From contig JACFNJ010000063.1 of NCBI GenBank assembly GCA_019454865.1, positions 280-11,641 on the forward strand: 11,362 bases of DNA. The letters are read 5' to 3'. The notes under the pieces are model-generated. The model was given only the letters and a program-made list of their open reading frames with translations. It ran no database searches and had not been told where the DNA came from. Position numbers and translations under genes: made by a program. Shown here in pieces: positions 6,050 to 11,362 of the stretch. Positions within the stretch are counted from its first letter, which is position 1, and every line of letters starts with the position of its first letter. Source of the DNA: Bacteroidia bacterium. Its GTDB lineage: Bacteria > Bacteroidota > Bacteroidia > UKL13-3.

Positions 6050-8680
6050 ATGAAAATACTCGACATCAAAATTATGCGTGGACCAAACTATTGGAGTGTA
6101 CGCAGACATAAACTAATTCAAATGCGTTTGGATTTGGAAGAAATGGAGAATCATCCAACCAATACCATAAACGGATTTAAAGAAAGATTAGAAAAAATGT
6201 TCCCTAGTATGTACTCGCATCGTTGTTCGGTTGGTTCTCCCGGTGGCTTTTTTTCACGCGTAGAAGAAGGCACCTGGATGGGACATGTAATAGAGCATAT
6301 TGCCTTGGAACTTCAAACCTTGGCAGGCATGGAGTGCGGTTTTGGCAGAACAAGAAGTACAGGAAAACATGGAATTTATAATGTAGTATTCAGCTACATG
6401 GAAGAAAAGGCTGGAGTTTACACAGCAAAAGCCTCTGTTAGAATTGCCGAAGCATTAATAAACAATACACCTTATGATCTATCCGAAGATATTCAAAACT
6501 TGCGTGAAATCCGTGAAGAAGAACGATTAGGACCAAGTACCGGCTGTATTGTAGATGAGGCAATGGCAAGAGGAATTCCGTTTATTCGGCTAAATAGACA
6601 CTCGTTGGTACAATTGGGATATGGTATAAATCAAAAACGAATTAGAGCAACAATTGCAAGTACAACAGGAAGTATTGCCGTGGATATTGCCTGTGATAAA
6701 GAAGAAACAAAAAACCTTTTAGAAGCGGCAGAAATACCCGTGCCACGAGGCAGAATAGTTTACTCGGAAGAAGGATTAAAAGATGCTGTTGATCGAATAA
6801 ATTTTCCAATTGTTACCAAACCCGTAGATGGAAATCATGGAAAAGGAGCTACTACAAATATTACAAACTGGGAGGAGGCTGTACGCGGATTGGGGGCTGC
6901 AAAAAAATATTCAAGAGGAGTTATTGTAGAAAAGTTTATTACCGGACAAGACCATCGAGTGTTGGTAATTAACTACAAATTTGTAGCAGCAGCAATACGT
7001 AAACCTGCTGCAATTATTGGTGACGGCAAACACACCATACAAGAGTTAATTGATAAAACTAACGAAGACCCACGAAGAGGATATGGTCATGAAAAATCAT
7101 TAACACAAATAAAAATAGATGCATTTACTGAAGATATTTTAACAAAAAACGAACTGACATTAGACAGTGTTTTGCCAAAAGACAAAGAATTGTTTTTAAA
7201 ACCTACAGCCAATTTAAGTACGGGCGGAACCGCTACAGACGTAACCGATTTAGTGCATCCGGATAATATTTTTATGTGTGAACGTATTGCCCGTATTATT
7301 GGTTTGGATATTTGTGGTATTGATATAATGGCAGAAAATCTAACCGAGCCATTAACACAAACCGGAGGAGCAATATTAGAAGTAAATGCAGCCCCGGGTT
7401 TTCGTATGCACATTGACCCAACCGTGGGAATTCCAAGAAATGCAGCAGAACCGGTAATTGATATGTTGTATCCACCCGGAAGCTCAGCCCGTATTCCAAT
7501 TGTAGCCGTAACCGGTACCAATGGAAAAACCACAACAACACGTCTTATGGCTCACCTTGTAAAAACTATGGGCTACAAAGTTGGCTATACAACTACCGAT
7601 GGTGTTTATATACAAAACCAATTAATGATGCGCGGAGATTGTACCGGGCCGGTAAGTGCTGAATTTGTTTTAAAAGACCCTACTGTAAATTATGCTGTAT
7701 TAGAAACTGCAAGAGGAGGAATTTTGCGAGCTGGTCTTGGTTTTCATCGGTGCGATATAGCTATTGTAACCAATATTGCCGAAGACCATCTGGGATTACA
7801 AGACATTGACACCATAGAGCAATTGGCTCGAGTTAAATCCGTAGTAGCAGAAAGTGTAATGCCCGAGGGGTATTGTATTTTAAATGCCGATAATGTACAC
7901 ACATTAAATATGGCAAAATCCTTAAAATGTAAAATTGCCTATTTCAGCTTGGACGAAAACAACCCGGTAATTAAGGAACACACAGCCAAAGGTGGACTTG
8001 CCGCTGTATATGAAAACGGATATGTAACTATATGCAAAGGAACATGGAAAATTCGTGTTGAAAAAGTTATCAATATACCGTTAACGTTTGGCGGTAAAGC
8101 TACGTATAATATTGCCAATGTACTGCCAACTTTGCTTGCAGGATTTGTTCAACAATTTAAAGTAGAAGACATGCGGGTAGCATTACACACATTTATTCCT
8201 GGTCCTGCACAAACACCCGGAAGGATGAACATTTTCCGTTTTAAAAACTTTGAAGTAATGGTGGACTATGCGCACAATACCGCAGGATTTGAAGCAATAG
8301 GCGAAATGCTGAGTAAAATATCAGCAAAACATATTGGAATTATTGCCGGAGTTGGCGACAGAAGAGACGAAGATACAATTAGCTTAGGCAGGCAAGCAGC
8401 CAAAATGTTTGATGAAATTATTATCCGTCAAGATAAAAACTTACGCGGAAGAACAGAGGAAGAAATCATTGGATTGATTACAAAAGGAATAAAAGAAATT
8501 GACGGAAATAAAAAGATTACAACTTTTAAACGCGAAATGGATGCAATTGATTTTGCTATTAGAAATGCTCCTAAAGATTCATTTATTACTATTTGTAGTG
8601 ATGTGGTACCCGATGCGCTGGATCAAATATTAAAAATGAAAGAAGAAGAGGATAGCGGGAAAACAGAATTTGGCAAATAA
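6050..8680 (+). CDS. cphA: cyanophycin synthetase (CphA1 type)
   Basis: 876 residues, matching cyanobacterial CphA1 (about 870-900). It makes cyanophycin, a storage polymer with a poly-aspartate backbone and arginine on each side chain, using ATP. Domains: N domain at about 1-160 (RGPNYWSVRRHKL at 10-22), ATP-grasp domain at about 161-485, which adds Asp (VTKPVDGNHGKG at 255-266, EVNAAPG at 444-450), and Mur-ligase-like domain from about 486, which adds Arg (P-loop VTGTNGKTTTT at 487-497, ETARGGILR at 552-560, TNIAEDHLG at 574-582, MVDYAHN at 737-743, GVGDRRDED at 767-775). Both nucleotide sites look intact, unlike CphA2, where the Mur P-loop is lost. The N domain keeps HVIEH at 79-83, the HxxEH motif of the cryptic hydrolytic site described in some CphA1 enzymes. 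The leader before the ATG is A-rich. No cyanophycinase gene is adjacent. Confidence 0.96.
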   Translation: MKILDIKIMRGPNYWSVRRHKLIQMRLDLEEMENHPTNTINGFKERLEKMFPSMYSHRCSVGSPGGFFSRVEEGTWMGHVIEHIALELQTLAGMECGFGRTRSTGKHGIYNVVFSYMEEKAGVYTAKASVRIAEALINNTPYDLSEDIQNLREIREEERLGPSTGCIVDEAMARGIPFIRLNRHSLVQLGYGINQKRIRATIASTTGSIAVDIACDKEETKNLLEAAEIPVPRGRIVYSEEGLKDAVDRINFPIVTKPVDGNHGKGATTNITNWEEAVRGLGAAKKYSRGVIVEKFITGQDHRVLVINYKFVAAAIRKPAAIIGDGKHTIQELIDKTNEDPRRGYGHEKSLTQIKIDAFTEDILTKNELTLDSVLPKDKELFLKPTANLSTGGTATDVTDLVHPDNIFMCERIARIIGLDICGIDIMAENLTEPLTQTGGAILEVNAAPGFRMHIDPTVGIPRNAAEPVIDMLYPPGSSARIPIVAVTGTNGKTTTTRLMAHLVKTMGYKVGYTTTDGVYIQNQLMMRGDCTGPVSAEFVLKDPTVNYAVLETARGGILRAGLGFHRCDIAIVTNIAEDHLGLQDIDTIEQLARVKSVVAESVMPEGYCILNADNVHTLNMAKSLKCKIAYFSLDENNPVIKEHTAKGGLAAVYENGYVTICKGTWKIRVEKVINIPLTFGGKATYNIANVLPTLLAGFVQQFKVEDMRVALHTFIPGPAQTPGRMNIFRFKNFEVMVDYAHNTAGFEAIGEMLSKISAKHIGIIAGVGDRRDEDTISLGRQAAKMFDEIIIRQDKNLRGRTEEEIIGLITKGIKEIDGNKKITTFKREMDAIDFAIRNAPKDSFITICSDVVPDALDQILKMKEEEDSGKTEFGK

Positions 8681-8690
8681 GGCTAAAAAC

Positions 8691-8720
8691 AAATAAAGCG
8701 CATTTTTATGCGCTTTATTT
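8691..8720. terminator. bidirectional hairpin terminator shared by cphA and tRNA-Glu
   Basis: A perfect 13-bp stem (8691-8703 with 8708-8720; core AAAGCGCAT / ATGCGCTTT) closes a 4-base TTTT loop. It starts 10 bp after the cphA stop, and reading plus it ends TTTATTTAT. Reading minus, it lies 20 bp after the tRNA 3' end and is followed by a T-rich run (TTTATTTGTTTTT), so it can stop both converging transcripts. Confidence 0.85.
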
Positions 8721-8740
8721 ATAAGTAATTCAACTATTTG

Positions 8741-8812
8741 TAGTCCGTAGGGGAATCGAACCCCTCATTCTTCCGTGAAAGGGAAGCGTCTTAACCGATT
8801 GACCAACGGACC
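8741..8812 (-). tRNA. tRNA-Glu (anticodon UUC)
   Basis: The minus strand folds into a full 72-nt cloverleaf. The acceptor arms are GGTCCGT and ACGGACT, with discriminator A. The D stem is GTCA/AGAC around a loop containing GG. The anticodon stem CTTCC/GGAAG encloses the loop CTTTCAC, giving anticodon TTC at 8777-8779. The variable loop is 4 nt, and the T stem AGGGG/CCCCT has the loop TTCGATT. The 3' CCA is not encoded (CAA follows), so it must be added after transcription. The first acceptor pair reads as G1:U72, a wobble; the other six pairs are Watson-Crick. It supplies glutamate for translation and, as a charged species, for tetrapyrrole synthesis in organisms using the C5 route. Transcribed toward cphA from its own promoter at 8832-8861. 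Confidence 0.97.
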
Positions 8813-8831
8813 ATTGAGGTTTTAGGGAGTG

Positions 8832-8861
8832 CAAATGTAGATATAATTTTATTACAACAAA
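8832..8861 (-). promoter_or_regulatory. promoter of tRNA-Glu
   Basis: On the minus strand, TTTG (8858-8861), an 18-base spacer and TACATTTG (8832-8839) match the Bacteroidota primary-sigma pattern TTTG / TAnnTTTG at every defined base. Initiation about 6-7 bases downstream (near 8825) would leave a 5' leader of roughly a dozen bases before G1 of the tRNA at 8812. Confidence 0.75.
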
Positions 8862-8865
8862 ATAA

Positions 8866-8896
8866 TTTGCAAAAAATTTTTCAAAGGATACCTTTG
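8866..8896 (+). promoter_or_regulatory. promoter of gapA
   Basis: TTTG (8866-8869), a 19-base spacer and TACCTTTG (8889-8896), followed by C, fit the Bacteroidota TTTG / TAnnTTTG pattern completely. Predicted initiation near 8903 gives an A/T-rich leader of about 33 bases, ending in a run of nine A before CT and the gapA ATG. Its -33 element lies 4 bp from that of the divergent tRNA-Glu promoter. Confidence 0.78.
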
Positions 8897-8935
8897 CCTA
8901 AGTTTTAAAAATATTAATTCTTTAAAAAAAAAACT

Positions 8936-9934
8936 ATGAAAATAGGAATCAATGGTTTTGGCCGTATTGGCCGTTTGGTTTTCAGGGCTGCCATCAATAA
9001 CCCTAAAGTAGAAGTTGTAGGCATTAACGATTTAATTGATGTGGACTACATGGCATATATGTTAAAATACGATTCTACACATGGTCGTTTTAATGGCGAA
9101 GTTTCAGTAGATGGTGGAATGTTGGTGGTTAATGGTAAAAAAATTCGCGTTACAGCCGAAAAAGATCCTGCTAACTTAAAGTGGAATGAAATAGGTGCTG
9201 AATACGTTGTGGAATCAACCGGATTGTTCCTTGAAAAAGAAAAAGCTTCTGCACACATTAAAGCTGGTGCAAAGTATGTAATAATGAGTGCTCCTGCTAA
9301 AGACGATACACCTACTTTTGTTATGGGTGTTAATCACAATAAGTTTACAAAAGACATGACTATTGTATCCAATGCATCATGCACTACCAATTGCTTAGCG
9401 CCTGTGGCTAAAGTATTAAATGATAATTTTGGAATTACTGAAGGATTAATGACAACAGTACATGCCGTAACTGCAACTCAAAAAACCGTTGACGGACCAT
9501 CTGTAAAAGACTGGAGAGGCGGACGCGGTGCATACCAAAACATCATTCCTTCATCTACCGGTGCTGCTAAAGCTGTAGGGTTAGTTATTCCTGAACTAAA
9601 AGGAAAACTTACAGGTATGAGTTTCCGTATTCCTACTGCAAATGTATCCGTAGTTGATTTAACTTGCCGTCTAAACAAAGGTGCTTCGTATGAAGACATA
9701 AAAGCTGCTATGAAAAAAGCAAGCGAAGGTGAACTAAAAGGCATTTTAGGATATACCGAAGATGAAGTGGTTTCAAATGATTTCTTGGGTGATTCACGTA
9801 CTTCAATATTTGATGCAAAGGCAGGAATTTCATTAACTGACAACTTTGTAAAAGTAGTAAGCTGGTACGATAACGAATGGGGATATTCAAACAAATTAGT
9901 TGATTTGATATGCCACATGGATGCTAACAAATAA
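8936..9934 (+). CDS. gapA: glyceraldehyde-3-phosphate dehydrogenase, type I, NAD-dependent
   Basis: 332 residues, the normal length. It oxidises glyceraldehyde 3-phosphate to 1,3-bisphosphoglycerate with NAD and phosphate in glycolysis, and works in reverse in gluconeogenesis. The Rossmann motif GINGFGRIGR is at 4-13. Asp32 in GINDL favours NAD over NADP. The catalytic nucleophile is Cys149 in SNASCTTNC (145-153), with His176 in TTVHAVTATQ as general base; both keep the canonical numbering. SSTGAAKAVG (206-215) and WYDNEWGYSNK (310-320) are also family-typical. It is monocistronic: a strong promoter of its own lies upstream and a hairpin terminator 24 bp past the stop. The long run of A before the start is normal for a highly expressed Bacteroidota gene. 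The sequence alone cannot say whether a second gap gene exists elsewhere for gluconeogenesis. Confidence 0.98.
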   Translation: MKIGINGFGRIGRLVFRAAINNPKVEVVGINDLIDVDYMAYMLKYDSTHGRFNGEVSVDGGMLVVNGKKIRVTAEKDPANLKWNEIGAEYVVESTGLFLEKEKASAHIKAGAKYVIMSAPAKDDTPTFVMGVNHNKFTKDMTIVSNASCTTNCLAPVAKVLNDNFGITEGLMTTVHAVTATQKTVDGPSVKDWRGGRGAYQNIIPSSTGAAKAVGLVIPELKGKLTGMSFRIPTANVSVVDLTCRLNKGASYEDIKAAMKKASEGELKGILGYTEDEVVSNDFLGDSRTSIFDAKAGISLTDNFVKVVSWYDNEWGYSNKLVDLICHMDANK

Positions 9935-9957
9935 ATAACTAACTATAACAAAACAAT

Positions 9958-9990
9958 AAATAGGCTATTCAAATTCTGGGTAGCCTATTT
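9958..9990 (+). terminator. rho-independent terminator of gapA
   Basis: A 10-bp perfect stem, AAATAGGCTA (9958-9967) with TAGCCTATTT (9981-9990), encloses a 13-base loop and is followed by TGTTTATAATATT. It lies 24 bp after the gapA stop codon. Confidence 0.75.
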
Positions 9991-10161
9991 TGTTTATAAT
10001 ATTCATTGCTGAGGCTTGATCTCTATTTGCTACAAACAAATCCGACCATTTTACTAAGCTTGGTTATTTAATATTTTAAAGATTGTAGTAATCTTTGTAA
10101 TGACGTTTTATTGCTTTTAAATCAACAACAACTACTCAAACAATTTAAACGCCCAGCATAA
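9991..10161. other. gap between convergent gapA and the Fic-like gene
   Basis: No coding frame or RNA gene is seen. A small hairpin, AAAGATT (10078-10084) with AATCTTT (10090-10096) and a 5-base loop, is followed on the minus strand by T/A-rich sequence and may weakly terminate the Fic-like gene. A 14-bp perfect palindrome (10155-10168, AGCATAATTATGCT) spans the stop codon of that gene; it may be chance or part of a 3' structure. Confidence 0.3.
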
Positions 10162-11325
10162 TTATGCTTCGTGGCTCATCTCAGTATTTTCGACCACTAA
10201 CGGACTTTGGTATTTATTTAAATACTTGTGCTTGTGTTCGGTTACATTTACAGCATACTTAAGTCCGGCACCTTTTCCTATTACTTTTACTAAATTCAAC
10301 TCCAACAAGGTTGTAAAATCACGTTGAATGGTTTTACGGTTGCACTCAAACTCCGAAACTAATTCTTTGGTGCTAATAAAACCGCGATGCTGTATAATAT
10401 ACATTATTAGTTTTTGACGCTGGTTTAAAACATTGTCATCATACTCTTTCAATAAATATCCATGCTCAAAAACATAGTTCATTATATTTTTTTGGCGTGG
10501 ACCCAGCTTATCAAACTCAACTTGCCTGCGGAAATATGTGCGAAGTAATGTTTTCAGACGTAGAATTTGGTTGGCAAATATTTGCATCCCAAACGAAATG
10601 GATTCTTCTTCAGGGGCAGCTATTTTTTCAACATCTCTATTCTCTCCCAAATATACTTGATACTCGGTTTTATTAATGTATAATTCATGTTCAAGGCTTA
10701 GCAATCCCATAAAGTTAAACTGTTTTTTGGTTAACCAAAAATTTTGCAACAAGCATGCTATTTTAGCATTTGCCTCTGAAAAAAGATGCAATTGCAATAG
10801 CTTAAAATGCAACATCCAGCTTTGCATAATAGGATGAACCTCCGTATCGTTATTTAAAAACTCAAACAGAGCATCAATTTCTAATTCAGTTGTATTGTTC
10901 AATTTTTCAGGGAAGCGGGTAGTGTTTGCTGAAAATAAATTTACATCTTCCCTGTTGTTGTATAAATCTACAATTAATAGTTTTTGTAAATGATACAACA
11001 TACTAATTGATAGTGGCGAATTTAACTGTGTATTTAACCAGTCTTCGGCTTTTATATATTGCTCAATTCCGCGCTCTGCAATTGCCTTTGGCTTTATTTT
11101 ACCATCAACAATATATTTAACTGTATTTATATCAATTAAGTTGTGGTCTAATGCGTTTGCATAATACACTCGCAATATTTTACTGTTATTGCGCTCCAGT
11201 TGCGAAACATGTTCGGGCAAATCAATGAATCCATAAATCTTTTCCAACTCCGAATATTTTTTTAAACAATCGTGGTAAAGATTTTCTGTATCTAAAGTAA
11301 GTTCTGCCTTATTAGCCAAAATCAT
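10162..11325 (-). CDS. Fic-fold protein with degenerate active site and C-terminal winged helix
   Basis: 387 residues from the ATG at 11323-11325. The frame stays open to the right edge with a TTG at 11332-11334, but that codon lies inside a promoter-like box and the extra residues look non-coding. The middle (about 105-230) follows the Fic domain: HPIMQSWMLHFKLLQLHLF, then LLSLEHELYINKTEYQVYL where active Fic proteins have a Ser-Glu-Tyr segment and tyrosines. The catalytic motif HxFx(D/E)GNGRxxR reads HLFSEANAKIAC at 180-191: His, Phe, Glu and Asn are kept, while both Gly and both Arg are lost. No SxxxEG inhibitory motif is seen near 48-65. A winged helix-turn-helix is at about 302-359 (FISTKELVSEFECNRKTIQRD), as in many Fic-wHTH proteins. 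Fic enzymes AMPylate target proteins; this one probably cannot use ATP in the standard way and may act as a DNA-binding regulator. Its target is unknown. Confidence 0.72.
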   Translation of the reverse strand: MILANKAELTLDTENLYHDCLKKYSELEKIYGFIDLPEHVSQLERNNSKILRVYYANALDHNLIDINTVKYIVDGKIKPKAIAERGIEQYIKAEDWLNTQLNSPLSISMLYHLQKLLIVDLYNNREDVNLFSANTTRFPEKLNNTTELEIDALFEFLNNDTEVHPIMQSWMLHFKLLQLHLFSEANAKIACLLQNFWLTKKQFNFMGLLSLEHELYINKTEYQVYLGENRDVEKIAAPEEESISFGMQIFANQILRLKTLLRTYFRRQVEFDKLGPRQKNIMNYVFEHGYLLKEYDDNVLNQRQKLIMYIIQHRGFISTKELVSEFECNRKTIQRDFTTLLELNLVKVIGKGAGLKYAVNVTEHKHKYLNKYQSPLVVENTEMSHEA

Positions 11326-11331
11326 ATACCT

Positions 11332-11339
11332 CAAAACTA
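11332..11339 (-). promoter_or_regulatory. possible -7 element of the Fic-like gene
   Basis: TAGTTTTG on the minus strand matches TAnnTTTG exactly. The -33 region falls at the very edge of the window (TTAC at the expected 19-base spacing), so the pair cannot be confirmed. Initiation about 6 bases downstream would put the transcript start almost at the ATG at 11325, giving a leaderless or nearly leaderless mRNA. Confidence 0.35.
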
Positions 11340-11362
11340 ATATGCAATAGCATTGTTTGTAA

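Noticed and set aside
7087..7541. Open frames antisense to cphA
   Set aside because: They lie wholly within a well-conserved cphA coding region, have no start context and show no recognisable domain; they are by-products of its codon use.
8741..8812. tRNA-Glu as an integration site for a mobile element
   Set aside because: No repeat of the tRNA 3' end is seen in the window, no integrase gene is nearby, and both sides hold ordinary chromosomal genes.
10155..10168. 14-bp palindrome at the end of the Fic-like gene as a protein-binding site
   Set aside because: It is AT-rich, overlaps the stop codon and lies between convergent gene ends, where an operator is unlikely; it may be chance.
1..11362. 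CRISPR array, insertion sequence, phage genes or toxin-antitoxin pair
   Set aside because: No spaced direct repeats, terminal inverted repeats, transposase or phage-like frames were found. The Fic-like protein has no small antitoxin gene visible beside it within the window.

Overview
The window is AT-rich bacterial chromosome from a member of the Bacteroidota. Several things point there. Translation starts follow A-rich leaders without Shine-Dalgarno motifs. Two promoters fit the phylum's TTTG / TAnnTTTG pattern. One gene encodes a DUF4421 outer-membrane protein, a family I know from Bacteroidota, and AsnRS carries an extra coiled-coil insert. Genus cannot be fixed from this sequence; a Chitinophagia or Sphingobacteriia-like relative is a guess.

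Left part (1-4290, all minus strand). The asparaginyl-tRNA synthetase gene asnS is followed, with 1-bp and 10-bp gene overlaps, by two outer-membrane beta-barrel genes: a DUF4421 protein and a short BamA/TamA-like (Omp85 barrel) protein without POTRA domains. About 70 bp further on lies a DHH-family oligoribonuclease/PAP phosphatase (nrnA). It runs off the left edge and has no usable ATG, so its start must be non-ATG.

Middle part (4398-8720, plus strand). Divergently from asnS lie rpoN (sigma-54) and cphA, a full-length cyanophycin synthetase with its ATP-grasp, Mur-ligase and N-terminal HxxEH motifs intact. cphA ends in a strong 13-bp hairpin terminator. No cyanophycinase gene lies next to it.

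Right part. A tRNA-Glu(UUC) gene on the minus strand and gapA (NAD-type glyceraldehyde-3-phosphate dehydrogenase) on the plus strand are transcribed from back-to-back promoters whose -33 elements are 4 bp apart. The tRNA and cphA converge on the same hairpin. gapA has its own terminator. Convergent to it, on the minus strand, is a Fic-fold protein with a C-terminal winged helix. Its catalytic motif is degenerate, so it is probably a non-AMPylating regulator.

Most of the window is housekeeping. The loose common thread is nitrogen and amino-acid metabolism (AsnRS, sigma-54, Asp/Arg storage polymer, tRNA-Glu), but nothing in the sequence proves shared control. The less ordinary items are the degenerate Fic regulator, the isolated and probably self-priming cphA, the non-ATG nrnA start, and the asnS/outer-membrane-protein coupling. 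I do not see a clear new multi-gene system, phage, insertion sequence or CRISPR array.
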